From assembly GCA_902524245.1 (NCBI GenBank), contig CABZCN010000006.1:1-64000 (forward strand): a stretch of 64,000 nucleotides of DNA. Direction: 5' to 3'. This DNA is from an uncultured Alphaproteobacteria bacterium. Lineage in GTDB: Bacteria; Pseudomonadota; Alphaproteobacteria; HIMB59. This document shows, one piece after another, positions 28,219 to 37,714 of this stretch. The position numbers and the translations under genes were made by a program. The first letter of the stretch is position 1. Each line of letters begins with the position of its first letter. Below the pieces are notes generated by a model. That model was not told the DNA's origin, ran no database searches, and saw only the letters and a list, made by a program, of their open reading frames with translations.

Positions 28219-28790
28219 TCTTTAGACTTTTCCTTTTCTTATTTTTGTTACCTATTACAGCTTACGCAAAAATTAATACAATTTACTTAGCTGGTGGGTG
28301 TTTCTGGTGTGTTGAAGAGGTTTATGAAAAATTAAAGGGTGTAATTGATGTTAGATCTGGTTATTCAGGAGGTCATGTTGAAAATCCAACTTATCAAGAA
28401 GTTGTCAAGGGTGATACAGGCCATATAGAAGTGGCTGAAATTATTTTTGACTCAGATATTGTTAGTTTAGATAAGATCATTAGGGTTTTTTTTGTCAATA
28501 TTGATCCTTTTGATAGTGTTGGTCAATTTTGTGATAAAGGTTATTCATATAAAAGTGCTCTTTTCAGCAATGACCAAATTGTTATAGATAGATTTAACTT
28601 TTACATAGATAAAATTCAGGAAAATCACAAACAGAAGGTTGAAACAATGATCTTACCTTTTAAAAATTTTTATGTTGCAGAAGAGTATCATCAGGATTAT
28701 TACAAAAAAAATCCAATAAGATATACATATTACAAGTACAATTGCGGAAGAGAGCAGAGGATTAAACAATTAAAAATTAATTTGGGATGA
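28215..28790 (+). CDS. msrA: peptide methionine sulfoxide reductase A, exported
   Basis: Reduces methionine-S-sulfoxide in proteins. The 191-residue protein has a signal peptide (LFLFLFLLPITAYA, about 1-18), then GGCFWC with the catalytic Cys29, RSGYSGGHVENPTYQEVVKGDTGHIE and the EYHQDYYKKNP motif, all standard for MsrA. The signal peptide places it in the periplasm, unlike the E. coli enzyme. No MsrB or MsrB fusion is seen. ATGA overlaps couple it to dat upstream and to the DnaJ-domain gene downstream. Confidence 0.93.
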   Translation: MIFRLFLFLFLLPITAYAKINTIYLAGGCFWCVEEVYEKLKGVIDVRSGYSGGHVENPTYQEVVKGDTGHIEVAEIIFDSDIVSLDKIIRVFFVNIDPFDSVGQFCDKGYSYKSALFSNDQIVIDRFNFYIDKIQENHKQKVETMILPFKNFYVAEEYHQDYYKKNPIRYTYYKYNCGREQRIKQLKINLG

Positions 28791-29446
28791 TTAAACTCTT
28801 ATTATTATTTTCAATTGTAGCTATATGTATCTTTGTTTTCTTTGGTAATCAATTATCATCTCGTTATAAAAAATATTTAATTATTTCATTAATAATAATT
28901 CTAGGATGTTTTTTAATTTTTTCAGGAAAATTAAATTTTCTACCTGTTGCCTTAGCTCCTGCTTTGCTTTTTTTTCGAAGGATCTCATCATTATTAACTA
29001 TATTAAACTTGTTTTCGCGATCTTCTTTTGGCAGTAAGTTCAAACCAAAAATTAATACGAAGTATCTACAAATTGAAATTGTTTTACAATCACGTCAAGC
29101 TACAATTAATATTAGAGAGGGAGTCTTTAAAGGCCGTTCTTTTTCCTCCCTATCTCAAAATGAGGTATCGAAGCTCTTAGAGGAACTAAAAATAAATGAT
29201 CCTCGTGGATTTAATATTTTAAATGTAATTATTAGTCAAAATAAACAATCTACATCTTCCTCAGACAAGTCACAAATGACAGACGAGGAAGCACTATCAG
29301 TTTTAGGTCTTAAAAAAGGTGCTTCTGATGATGATATTAAAAAATCATATTATGACTTAATGAAGAAGTTCCATCCTGATAAAGATGGTAATAACTATTT
29401 ATCTAATTTAATAACTGAAGCAAAAAATAAGCTTTTAAATAGTTAA
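28787..29446 (+). CDS. membrane-anchored J-domain protein
   Basis: A 219-residue protein with two or three N-terminal membrane segments (about 2-20, 27-45 and 48-66) and a C-terminal J domain at about 163-219, where the KKFHPDKDG motif keeps the HPD tripeptide that stimulates DnaK ATPase. The middle has SRQATINIREGVFKGRSFSSLS, typical of alphaproteobacterial proteins of this type. It should recruit DnaK to the cytoplasmic face of the inner membrane. It is the last gene of the dat-msrA unit. Confidence 0.85.
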   Translation: MIKLLLLFSIVAICIFVFFGNQLSSRYKKYLIISLIIILGCFLIFSGKLNFLPVALAPALLFFRRISSLLTILNLFSRSSFGSKFKPKINTKYLQIEIVLQSRQATINIREGVFKGRSFSSLSQNEVSKLLEELKINDPRGFNILNVIISQNKQSTSSSDKSQMTDEEALSVLGLKKGASDDDIKKSYYDLMKKFHPDKDGNNYLSNLITEAKNKLLNS

Positions 29447-29472
29447 TTTTAATCTATAAGACACCTATCTCA

Positions 29473-31290
29473 ATGAACGATATTAAGAATCTTGCAATCA
29501 TTGCTCATGTGGATCATGGGAAAACCACTCTTATTGACAATTTATTGAAGCAATGTGGAATTTTTAGAGATAATCAAGAAATATCAGAAAGAATTATGGA
29601 CTCTAATGATTTAGAAAAAGAGAGAGGCATAACTATTTTAGCAAAGCCTACCTCTATAATTTTTCAAGATATTCGAATAAATATAATCGATACACCTGGA
29701 CATGCAGATTTTGGTGGAGAAGTAGAACGTGTCTTATCAATGGTTGATGGTGTTATCTTACTTATTGATTCTTCAGAAGGTCCGATGCCTCAGACTAAAT
29801 TTGTTTTAGGAAAGGCTTTAAAACAAGGACTTGAGCCTATAGTAGTAATCAACAAAATCGATAAATCTGACTCAAGACCAGACGATGTGTTAAACGAAGT
29901 TTTTGATTTATTTGTCTCTCTTGATGCAAATACTCAACAATTAGACTTTCCAGTTTTATACGCATCAGGTAGAAGTGGATGGTGTGTTAATGATTTGTCA
30001 GATGATAGATCAAGCCTAACACCTCTGTTAAATAAAATTATTAGTCATGTACCATCACCAGATGTTGATAATACTAGACCTTTTGCAATGTTATCAACAC
30101 TTTTAGACTATGATCCATACTTAGGAAGATGTCTAATTGGAAGAGTAGAGCAGGGATCTGCAAAAATAAACGACAGCGTTCATGCTTTAAACTTATCAGG
30201 TAAAATCATTGAAACTGGAAGACTTACTAAACTTTTAAAATTTGAGGGAACTAAAAAAATAACTGTTAACTCAGTTAACACTGGAGATATAGTTTGCATA
30301 GCAGGTTTATCAATCACATCAGTATCAGATACAATTTGTTCAACTGATATAGAAACACCAATAAAATCTACACCAATAGATCCTCCTACTATGTCAATAA
30401 ACATTATGGTTAATGACTCACCATTAGCTGGAACTGAAGGGAAAAAAGTAACATCAACTTTAATAAGAAATAGATTAATAGCTGAGGCTGAGACAAACGT
30501 TGCTATTACCTTCTCAGAAAATCAAAATAAAGACTCATTTGAAATTGGAGGAAGAGGTGAATTGCAATTAGGTGTTTTAATAGAAACCATGAGACGAGAG
30601 GGTTTCGAATTATCTCTTTCTAGACCTAAAGTAGTTTACAAAGATGTAGAGGGGACAAAGTGTGAACCCTATGAAGAGGTAACGATAGATGTAGATGAAG
30701 AGTTTTCTAGTATTGTTATTGATAACATGAATCAAAGAAAAGCTGATATGTTAGACATGAGAAAATCTGGAGTTGATAAAACTAGGTTATTATTTATTGC
30801 CCCTTCTAGAGGACTAATTGGCTATCAAAGTAAGTTTTTAACAGATACAAGAGGAACTGGTGTTTTAAACAGAGTGTTTCACTCGTACAAACCATTTAAA
30901 GGGGAGATTACAGAGAGAAGGGCAGGCGCATTAATCTCCACAGGAAATGGTAGAGCTATAGCATATGCAATTTGGAAGCTTCAAGATAGAGGCGTAATGT
31001 TTGTTAAGCACCAAACACCTGTTTATCAAGGTATGGTAGTCGGTGAGCATACCAGAGATAATGATTTAGAGATAAATGTTCTAAAAGGTAAACAATTAAC
31101 AAACGTCAGAGCATCTGGGTCTGATGAGGCCGTAAATTTAACCGCTCCTAGGATGATGTCACTTGAGGAAATGATGACTTATATCAATTCTGATGAATTA
31201 TTGGAGGTTACTCCTAAAAATTTAAGATTAAGAAAAAGGTATCTTGATCCAAACGAGAGAAAAAAATTTTCTAAAGTTGGAAATTTATAA
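29473..31290 (+). CDS. typA: translational GTPase TypA/BipA
   Basis: Ribosome-binding GTPase involved in stress adaptation and 50S subunit assembly. Full length at 605 residues: G1 AHVDHGKT (11-18), switch I region [13 protein letters not shown]3 [15 protein letters not shown]4 [12 protein letters not shown], then EF-G-like domains II, III and V and the TypA-specific C-terminus ending in [13 protein letters not shown]. The start is ATG 29473, 27 bases after the DnaJ-domain gene. It is followed by the only long gene-free stretch in the window. Confidence 0.96.
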   Translation: MNDIKNLAIIAHVDHGKTTLIDNLLKQCGIFRDNQEISERIMDSNDLEKERGITILAKPTSIIFQDIRINIIDTPGHADFGGEVERVLSMVDGVILLIDSSEGPMPQTKFVLGKALKQGLEPIVVINKIDKSDSRPDDVLNEVFDLFVSLDANTQQLDFPVLYASGRSGWCVNDLSDDRSSLTPLLNKIISHVPSPDVDNTRPFAMLSTLLDYDPYLGRCLIGRVEQGSAKINDSVHALNLSGKIIETGRLTKLLKFEGTKKITVNSVNTGDIVCIAGLSITSVSDTICSTDIETPIKSTPIDPPTMSINIMVNDSPLAGTEGKKVTSTLIRNRLIAEAETNVAITFSENQNKDSFEIGGRGELQLGVLIETMRREGFELSLSRPKVVYKDVEGTKCEPYEEVTIDVDEEFSSIVIDNMNQRKADMLDMRKSGVDKTRLLFIAPSRGLIGYQSKFLTDTRGTGVLNRVFHSYKPFKGEITERRAGALISTGNGRAIAYAIWKLQDRGVMFVKHQTPVYQGMVVGEHTRDNDLEINVLKGKQLTNVRASGSDEAVNLTAPRMMSLEEMMTYINSDELLEVTPKNLRLRKRYLDPNERKKFSKVGNL

Positions 31291-31807
31291 ACTGTATTAT
31301 AATTTACATTAAATATTTATAATAAAATATTGTATTTACTAGCTATATTTTAATTTATTCTTTATTCTATTTATAAAGAAAAAATAATCTGACTAAATCA
31401 AAAATAAAATAAACATAAAATGAGATATTAAGCATAAATATTGAGAATTAATTAAATTTTGGAGGAATTAAACTAGTATTCACACATTTTTTATTTGATT
31501 AAATAGAAATTAGAGCACTAAATTAAGTGATAGTTATCATTACTTGCTAATAAAACTATCAAGACAGTTATTCAAATCTATGATTTCAAAAAAACTATAA
31601 AAAAACATTAAAATCGGACATTTTTAGCTTAAAAACCTTATGTAAATTGCGACACTAGCAAAATTTAGGAAATATTTGGATTTTGAGCTGAAAGATTATC
31701 AATATTTTTTTTAGTAAATCAATAGTCAAATTCATAAAATTACCTAAGGATTTATACTTAATAAAATTTCAATATACCTAAAAACGCAAAAAAATTGAAA
31801 ATAGACA
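31291..31807. other. 517-bp gene-free convergent gap
   Basis: This lies between the 3' ends of typA (+) and the DsbA-like gene (-), so no promoter is expected here, yet it is by far the longest non-coding stretch in the window. It is very AT-rich and all six frames are short. I can point to a Shine-Dalgarno-like GGAGG at 31461-31465 with no start codon at a usable distance, an inverted repeat (GATAGTT 31529-31535, AACTATC 31554-31560) and the near-palindrome TGATAGTTATCA at 31528-31539. It may be a decayed gene or an unrecognised RNA. No known RNA family is recognised. Confidence 0.6.
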
Positions 31808-32401
31808 TTATTTTGAAAGCCATTTTATGGCATCTTCACATCTGTCATCACCCCAAAAAACTTCATTTTCAACGATAAATGTGGGACTTCCAAAAATACC
31901 TTTATTTTTAGCCATTTCTGTGTTTTTTAAATATTTTTGTTCAATTTCGTCTGTTTGAGCTTGTTTTATTAAATTATCTGAATCAAGTCCAATTTCTTTG
32001 AGAGTAGAACTCAGATTTGGTTCTGATCCAGGCTCCAAATGCTCTAAAAACCACTTTTTATATGTTAAAATAGTATATTCTTTGATCCACCCTTGATCTT
32101 TTCCCAAAATTGCAACTTTGTTGGCTAAATCGAATTCTTTAAGTGGGTAGGGAGCAGGAACTTTTGCATTAAATCCATAGAAGTTAGCTCTTCTCTGAAC
32201 ATCCCGCCACATATAATCAATCTTATCTCTTTTTTTTTCAGCCATAAAAGGGACATTCTCCATTTCAATCATTCTTGATCTCACACTGAAAGGACACCAT
32301 TCAAATACAACTTCATTTTCAGTCTCTATCTGCGCTAATCTTTGCGTGGAGAGGTAAGTATATGTACTTCCAATTGAGTACCAGAATTCTATTTTTCTCA
32401 T
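31808..32401 (-). CDS. DsbA-fold 2-hydroxychromene-2-carboxylate isomerase-like protein
   Basis: A 197-residue thioredoxin-fold protein of the DsbA/HCCA-isomerase group (kappa GST-like). It opens with KIEFWYSIGSTYTYLST, where the FWYSxxSxYTYL pattern replaces the CxxC of true DsbA, and ends with GIFGSPTFIVENEVFWGDDR, the cis-proline loop and the conserved W-G-x-DR. It probably uses glutathione in an isomerase or transferase reaction; substrate unknown. I choose ATG 32401 because homologues start at the MxKIEFW stretch; the frame is open for 19 more codons upstream. Confidence 0.8.
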   Translation of the reverse strand: MRKIEFWYSIGSTYTYLSTQRLAQIETENEVVFEWCPFSVRSRMIEMENVPFMAEKKRDKIDYMWRDVQRRANFYGFNAKVPAPYPLKEFDLANKVAILGKDQGWIKEYTILTYKKWFLEHLEPGSEPNLSSTLKEIGLDSDNLIKQAQTDEIEQKYLKNTEMAKNKGIFGSPTFIVENEVFWGDDRCEDAIKWLSK

Positions 32402-32481
32402 AGGTTCTAACTTAACTGAAATAATTGAAATTATTATTAAAATAAGTGATCTGGTCACATCTGTCGCATGTATAAAAGGCC

Positions 32482-32754
32482 ATGAAAAACATGTTTATGC
32501 AAATTTACAGTGGAGTGATGGACGCTGATTGGAATCCTCTAAGAAAAATACCTAGTGTGGCCCTGAGACACCTCATTATGCAACTTTTAGCATGGATGTG
32601 GTGTATCATTTTTTCACTATATTTTGGCTCTTTTTTGATTTTTGGCATCACAGCTAGCGCTCATTTTCTACTTATTTTTGGAACTTTTATGACAGCGGCT
32701 ACTTTTGCAACTGCTCCAAAAATTGTAAAATCTAAGTATAATAACAGTAAATAA
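32482..32754 (+). CDS. small integral membrane protein
   Basis: A 90-residue protein with two membrane helices, about 31-53 and 57-77, preceded by a short amphipathic N-terminus (DADWNPLRKIPSVALRHLIMQ) and followed by a lysine-rich tail, which suggests that the tail faces the cytoplasm. I do not recognise the family. It has its own small space between a divergent isomerase-like gene and a convergent YbaK gene, and the coding signal (alternating hydrophobic and charged regions) looks real. Confidence 0.6.
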   Translation: MKNMFMQIYSGVMDADWNPLRKIPSVALRHLIMQLLAWMWCIIFSLYFGSFLIFGITASAHFLLIFGTFMTAATFATAPKIVKSKYNNSK

Positions 32755-32768
32755 TATACTGTTTTTAC

Positions 32769-33227
32769 TTACTTTTTACATACATCAACTTCAAAAGCAC
32801 TAGTTAATTCTATAAGCCTTTTTGTTTGAACTTTTACAGAACTATTGGTAGATCCTGCTGCTGGTATAACGATTTCAAAGTTATTTAAGGACTTATCGTA
32901 ATATATATCTAATTTATTTGGTAATCCAAAGGGACAAACCCCTCCAATAGGGTGAGAGGTGATTTGCAATGTCTCATCAGCAGTCAACATTTTTGCCTTT
33001 TTTTTAAAGAAATTCTTATATTTTTTATTATCGATTTTTACATTTCCAGAAGTCATTAACAAAATTGGTTTTTCTATAATTAAAGCAATTGTTTTGACTA
33101 TTTGTCCTTTCTCAACATTATGAGCATTTGCAGCTTGTTCAACAGTTGCTGTAGACTCTTTAAATTCTGATATCTCTAGGTCAGGGGCTATAATACTAAG
33201 ATGATCTTTGACTGATTTTATTGACAT
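32769..33227 (-). CDS. YbaK/ProX-family aminoacyl-tRNA deacylase
   Basis: A 152-residue YbaK-type editing domain: ESTATVEQAANAHNV near 22-37, GQIVKTIALII with the conserved lysine in VKT, and the active-site loop SHPIGGVCPFGLP near 91-103, followed by PAAGSTNSSVKV. The GGVxPxGxP loop is typical of the free-standing ProXp/YbaK group that clears mischarged tRNA. The specificity (Cys-tRNA(Pro), Ser, Ala or other) cannot be read. It is more divergent from, and complements, the ProXp-ala-like protein at 24061-24579. Confidence 0.83.
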   Translation of the reverse strand: MSIKSVKDHLSIIAPDLEISEFKESTATVEQAANAHNVEKGQIVKTIALIIEKPILLMTSGNVKIDNKKYKNFFKKKAKMLTADETLQITSHPIGGVCPFGLPNKLDIYYDKSLNNFEIVIPAAGSTNSSVKVQTKRLIELTSAFEVDVCKK

Positions 33228-33266
33228 TTACACATTTATTTGTTGCATAATATATATTATAAGAAT

Positions 33267-34049
33267 CTAGATAGTAATTTTAAGTCCATCGTAAGCTGGA
33301 TATATATTATTATTAAACAGTTTTTTATATTCAGTTTCATAATCAATATGGGCAGTCATATGACTAAGAAAGGTTTGTTTTGCGTTAACTTTTTTTGCCC
33401 AATCAATTACTTTAGAATAACTGGCATGAGATGGATGTTCATCATATCTCAAACAACCAAGAAACCAGCATTGAATACCTTTGATTCTATCTAAATAATC
33501 CTCATCATAAAAATACTTAATGTCTAAATTATAAGCTATTTTACTATCAAAAATGAAACCATAGGAGTCAATATTTCCATGATTTTGTCGAATAATCTCA
33601 ATTTTAAAACCCTCAATCTCAGTATCATTCCCATTAAGAACATTAGCATTTAAAATGGGTTCATAACCATGGGTGGATGACTTTGAAAACAAATAAGAAA
33701 AGCTATTTTGAAGAGTCTCTAAAGTTATTTTATCAGCATAAATTGGTATTTTTTTTCTATTTATCATTGAAATAGTCCTTAAATCATTAATTCCATGTAT
33801 GTGATCAGCATGAGAATGTGTGTAAATAACTGAGCCAACATTATCAATTTTATTGTCGATTAACTGTTTCCTTAAATCAGGGCTAGTATCAATTAGTATT
33901 GATTTTCCTGCTTTTTTTAAAAGTATTGAAGGTCGTGTTCTTTGGTTTTTAGGATTTGATTTATCACAATTACCCCATATGTTATGAGATAAAGGGACTC
34001 CAAAACTTGAGCCACATCCTAATACATTTATTTCAGTTATTTCAGTCAT
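33267..34049 (-). CDS. MBL-fold metallohydrolase (PhnP-like phosphodiesterase)
   Basis: A 260-residue metallo-beta-lactamase-fold hydrolase. It opens with NVLGCGSSFGVPL and has the metal site THSHADHIHGIND (HxHxDH), with later His residues at QNHGN and FLSHMTAHI. This form matches the PhnP/RNase Z-like group (phosphoribosyl cyclic phosphate phosphodiesterases). In alphaproteobacteria this gene regularly follows metG-tatD, as here, where no phosphonate genes are seen, so its natural substrate is probably not phosphonate-derived. It overlaps tatD by eight bases. Confidence 0.87.
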   Translation of the reverse strand: MTEITEINVLGCGSSFGVPLSHNIWGNCDKSNPKNQRTRPSILLKKAGKSILIDTSPDLRKQLIDNKIDNVGSVIYTHSHADHIHGINDLRTISMINRKKIPIYADKITLETLQNSFSYLFSKSSTHGYEPILNANVLNGNDTEIEGFKIEIIRQNHGNIDSYGFIFDSKIAYNLDIKYFYDEDYLDRIKGIQCWFLGCLRYDEHPSHASYSKVIDWAKKVNAKQTFLSHMTAHIDYETEYKKLFNNNIYPAYDGLKITI

Positions 34050-34824
34050 TTATTTTAAATAGCTTTTTGTAATTATAAGTACTAATTTCGCATGTATTAA
34101 TGTAGTCGTTTCCAGTAATTTCACAATATTTTTCAACTATATTTTTTAAATAGCTTGGTTTATTAATTTTACCTCTTAAAGGGTCTGGCGTAAGATAAGG
34201 ACTATCAGTTTCAAAAATAATTTTTTTAATTGGTAGTATTTTAATCGTATCTCTTAATTTATTTGCATTTTTAAACGTAATAATGCCCGACAAGGAAAAA
34301 AAACAACCTAAATCAATACATTTTTTTGCAAATTCTTCACTTCCAGTGAAACAATGTATAAGAATATCACCTATTTTTTTTGAGTATTTAGTTAAAATTT
34401 TAATCATATCTTCTTCAGCATCTCTCATATGAATTATACACGGTAAATTATAAACACTAGCTGTATCTAAATGTATCTCTAAGCTTTCTATTTGCTTATT
34501 TTTAGGAATATCATAATGATAATCCAAGCCTGTTTCCCCTATTCCAACAATTCTATCTTTAAATTTTTTAATATTTTCATTCAAAAGAGTCTTTATTTCC
34601 TCAGGTTTGATATCAAGAGTATTATTTGGGTGATGACCTAAAGTGATATCGACAAAATTAAAACCTTCAATTAAATTAATATCTTTCTGAAACTCGTATA
34701 TATTAGAATTTATACTTAAAATTCTCTCTATGTTATTTTCTAGAGCATCTTTACAGATATCTGATACTGAATTTTTAAGTAATTCATGACCAAAATTTAC
34801 ATGACTGTCTATTAAATTACTCAA
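34042..34824 (-). CDS. tatD: TatD-family metal-dependent hydrolase
   Basis: A 260-residue TIM-barrel nuclease-like protein. Conserved sites are present: GIGETGLDYHYD near 102-113 (metal-bridging Glu), IHMRDA near 138, IHCFTGS near 161 and FETDSPYLTP near 211. The N-terminal metal motif, usually DSHCH, reads DSHVNF, so the second histidine of the HxH pair is Asn10. That substitution occurs in some TatD relatives, but its effect on activity is uncertain. Homologues act as 3'-5' exonucleases or deacylases. It overlaps metG by eight bases, within the conserved block metG-tatD-MBL. Confidence 0.9.
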   Translation of the reverse strand: MSNLIDSHVNFGHELLKNSVSDICKDALENNIERILSINSNIYEFQKDINLIEGFNFVDITLGHHPNNTLDIKPEEIKTLLNENIKKFKDRIVGIGETGLDYHYDIPKNKQIESLEIHLDTASVYNLPCIIHMRDAEEDMIKILTKYSKKIGDILIHCFTGSEEFAKKCIDLGCFFSLSGIITFKNANKLRDTIKILPIKKIIFETDSPYLTPDPLRGKINKPSYLKNIVEKYCEITGNDYINTCEISTYNYKKLFKIND

Positions 34825-36337
34825 TTTTAGTAAATAGAGGTTCAGGTTGTCGTATTTTTAGAAATTTTAAGTTAATTAATTCTTTAAAATTATCAAAAAT
34901 ATCTAATTTAATATTATTCGTATTTTCGAATAAATTGAATACTTCTGAGGTTTTTGAAGGCATAAAAGGAACTAAATATTGACTAACCCTGATAATGCAC
35001 AGGCAAATATTAGCCAAAACTTTTTTCATTTGTTCAGGATCTGTTTTTTTTAATACCCAGGGAGCAGATTTATCGACATAATTATTTAAATCATTCATAA
35101 ATAAAAATAATTTTTTAAGGTACTCGTCATATTTGTAATTTTCCATATGCTCAAACAATTCTTTTTCAGAGTCATTAATTTGTTTTAAAATTTCAAAATT
35201 AAAATTATCTTCAGTTAAATCAATATTTTGTTCTAAATTTTTACATATGAAACTAAGTATTCTTTGTATTAAATTTCCATAGTTATTTGCCAATTCACCA
35301 TTAATTCTATTTTTGATAGCCACCTTTGAAAAATCACCGTCATTGCCAAATGGAACTTCTCTAAAAAGAAAATATCTTACTGAGTCTAGACCGTATTCAT
35401 CAATCAATTCTTTAGGGTCAATTACATTACCAAGACTTTTACTAATTTTTTGACCCTCATTTGTCCACCAACCATGCGCTACGATCTGCTTTGGTGGATC
35501 TAACTCTGCAGCCATTAAAAAAGCAGGCCAGAAAATAGCATGAAATCTTATTATATCCTTCCCTACTACATGTATCCCAGGCCAATATTTTTTATATAAA
35601 TCAGAATTTTTATTTGGATAATCTAAAGCTGAAATATAGTTAGTTAGTGCATCTAACCAAACATAAACAATATGTTTCTCATCTGTAGGGACATCAATTC
35701 CCCATTTAAATGTTGTTCTAGAAACGGATAGATCTTTCAACCCTGACTCAACAAATTTAATAACTTCATTAGATCTAGATTTTGGGACTATAAAATTTGG
35801 ATTATTTTTATAAAAATCTAACAGTTTGTTTTGCCATCTAGAAAGTCTAAAAAAATATGACTCTTCTTCAACCCAAGATAATTCAGATCCAAAACTGTTA
35901 TATTTTTTACCATTTTTTTCAACTATTTCATTATCAGCTACAAAAGCTTCATCTCTTACAGAATACCATCCGCTATATTTGGACAAATAAATTTCATCTT
36001 TTTCCAACAGAACTCTCCATAGATTTTGAACAGACTTTTTATGTCTTTCTTCTGTTGTTCTTATAAAATCATCATTAGATAAATTTAATAAATTACTTAA
36101 ATCTTTAAAATTTTCTGAAACCATATCCGTAAATTTTTGAGGATCAATATTTTTTTTTTGAGCGGCTCTTTCAACTTTTTGTCCATGCTCGTCTGTTCCT
36201 GTTAGGAAATAAGAATCGAGACCTCTACAATCATAAAATCTTTTTAATATATCAACAGCAATTGAGGTGTAGGCATGTCCAATATGGGGTTTATCGTTCA
36301 CATAATAAATCGGAGTTGTAAAATAAATATTAGACAT
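34817..36337 (-). CDS. metG: methionyl-tRNA synthetase
   Basis: Charges tRNA(Met) with methionine. A class I synthetase of 506 residues with HIGH as PHIGHAYTS near 17-25 and the KMSKS motif as KISKSLGN near 300. There is no C-terminal tRNA-binding (EMAP-like) domain, so this is the short form common in alphaproteobacteria. The anticodon-binding helical domain runs from about 370 to the end. It overlaps both holB and tatD by eight bases, in a run of overlapping genes. Confidence 0.96.
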   Translation of the reverse strand: MSNIYFTTPIYYVNDKPHIGHAYTSIAVDILKRFYDCRGLDSYFLTGTDEHGQKVERAAQKKNIDPQKFTDMVSENFKDLSNLLNLSNDDFIRTTEERHKKSVQNLWRVLLEKDEIYLSKYSGWYSVRDEAFVADNEIVEKNGKKYNSFGSELSWVEEESYFFRLSRWQNKLLDFYKNNPNFIVPKSRSNEVIKFVESGLKDLSVSRTTFKWGIDVPTDEKHIVYVWLDALTNYISALDYPNKNSDLYKKYWPGIHVVGKDIIRFHAIFWPAFLMAAELDPPKQIVAHGWWTNEGQKISKSLGNVIDPKELIDEYGLDSVRYFLFREVPFGNDGDFSKVAIKNRINGELANNYGNLIQRILSFICKNLEQNIDLTEDNFNFEILKQINDSEKELFEHMENYKYDEYLKKLFLFMNDLNNYVDKSAPWVLKKTDPEQMKKVLANICLCIIRVSQYLVPFMPSKTSEVFNLFENTNNIKLDIFDNFKELINLKFLKIRQPEPLFTKIE

Positions 36338-37118
36338 GTTTAATAAGATTAGAATTTAATCTTGTAAAATAGATTGAAATTAGGTCATTTGTTAATGTAT
36401 TGAATTTTAAACTTTCATCTACATCAATTAAATAATCTGAATGAAGTTTTAATAGGTACTTGTAAAGTTTTTTATTATTTAAATTACTTCTTAAATAGTA
36501 ATTGAGTATTTTTAAAAATATTAATGAACATATGCTTATTTGATCTTTATTAAATAGTTTAATCTTTTCAAAAAAATCAGTACTTTTTAAATCAAAGAAG
36601 GGGTTTATAAGAGAGTGTATTAATTCCTCTGAAATATTTTGATTTTGTCTTACAATGTCTTCTTTCATTGAATTTAAATCACTAAAATTTATCTTTGAAT
36701 TCAAATCTCTGATAACTCTGGCCCTTGAAATTATCGTTTCAGGTAAGCTTATTAGGTTTTTAGAACAAAAAATAAAATAGGTTTTTGATGGTATTTCTTC
36801 GATGATTTTTAAAAGTCCATTTAAAGCATTAATATTTAAATAATTTACCTCTCTGACAAATATTACTTTGCTAAGGTTTAATACGTTTGTATGTAGAAAC
36901 TCTTTTTTCATTTTTCTTACTTGGTCAATTGTTATAAATTTTGATTTTTCTTCGGGCTCTAGAACAATAAAACTTGAGTCTATTTCATATTGTTTCTCAT
37001 AGAAACTATTTAAAATTTGTTCCTCTAAATATGAAATGCTCTCACTATTAGTAGTCTCTAATAAATAAAAGCCACTACTCTCAGATTTTATAGTATTTAC
37101 TACTTTATCAATTTGCAT
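36330..37118 (-). CDS. holB: DNA polymerase III delta' subunit
   Basis: A clamp-loader subunit, recognised mostly by position (between tmk and metG, as in other alphaproteobacteria) and by the AAA+-like pattern: KVIFVREVNYLNINALNGLLKIIEE (the NxxxNALLKxLEEP-type motif near 95-107) and SRARVIRD. At 262 residues it is shorter than usual (about 300-350). It lacks a clear Walker A and zinc cysteines, as delta' subunits commonly do not bind ATP. It overlaps tmk by 19 bases. Confidence 0.85.
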   Translation of the reverse strand: MQIDKVVNTIKSESSGFYLLETTNSESISYLEEQILNSFYEKQYEIDSSFIVLEPEEKSKFITIDQVRKMKKEFLHTNVLNLSKVIFVREVNYLNINALNGLLKIIEEIPSKTYFIFCSKNLISLPETIISRARVIRDLNSKINFSDLNSMKEDIVRQNQNISEELIHSLINPFFDLKSTDFFEKIKLFNKDQISICSLIFLKILNYYLRSNLNNKKLYKYLLKLHSDYLIDVDESLKFNTLTNDLISIYFTRLNSNLIKHV

Positions 37119-37699
37119 TTTTTTAGATTTAATATGATTTTGTCATGTACTTCATTAGCAGATAGTGATGCATCAATAGCAACAAACTTACGTTCACCTA
37201 TTTTTATTTTAGATATTTCTTCATAATTTTTTTGAATTCTTGAGAATTGTCCAAAATATTTTTTATCAAATTTATTTGAATATAATCTTTTATCTTTCCT
37301 TCTTATTAAATTTTTTTTATCTAACTTCAAATAAAAAGTTATCTTTGGGATAAAATTCTTATCAATTAACTTAATTAAACTGATAATAAGTTTTTTTTCT
37401 TTAGAATTATATTTTTGATAAGCATAAGTAGAGTCAAAAAATCTATCAAATACAATGAAATCATTCTTTTTAATTGAAGATATTAATGCAAATCTAGATG
37501 CAAAGAAAAACATTATTAAACTTAAATTATTGAAATTAGACTTTAAAATCACATTTCTTATCTTTTCTAGATCTTTATTACCTCCAGGCTCTCTAGTAAA
37601 AGTAGATTTGATATTATTTTTTATAAAATATTTCTTTAAAAGTTTTATCTGTGTCGATTTTCCAGAATATTCGAAACCCTCAAAACTGATTACTTTCAT
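37100..37699 (-). CDS. tmk: thymidylate kinase
   Basis: Phosphorylates dTMP to dTDP. The 199-residue protein has the P-loop FEGFEYSGKSTQ near 6-17, TFTREPGG near 34-41 and the FDRFFDSTYAYQ (DRY-like) motif near 84-95. The lid region RRKDKRLYSNKFD near 132-144 is arginine-rich. It is lysine-rich throughout, reflecting the AT bias. It sits between dac and holB in the conserved order and starts 15 bases downstream of the dac stop. Confidence 0.93.
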   Translation of the reverse strand: MKVISFEGFEYSGKSTQIKLLKKYFIKNNIKSTFTREPGGNKDLEKIRNVILKSNFNNLSLIMFFFASRFALISSIKKNDFIVFDRFFDSTYAYQKYNSKEKKLIISLIKLIDKNFIPKITFYLKLDKKNLIRRKDKRLYSNKFDKKYFGQFSRIQKNYEEISKIKIGERKFVAIDASLSANEVHDKIILNLKKCKLIK

Positions 37700-37714
37700 T
37701 CTATATGATATTAT

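Noticed and set aside
31528-31539. Fur or Mur box
   Set aside because: TGATAGTTATCA resembles half of a Fur-type palindrome, but it lies between two 3' ends, far from any start, and fails beyond the inner six pairs.
33240-33494. Plus-strand frame of 84 codons opposite the MBL hydrolase gene
   Set aside because: It is contained mostly in the antisense of a motif-complete gene; composition is that of reverse-strand codons.
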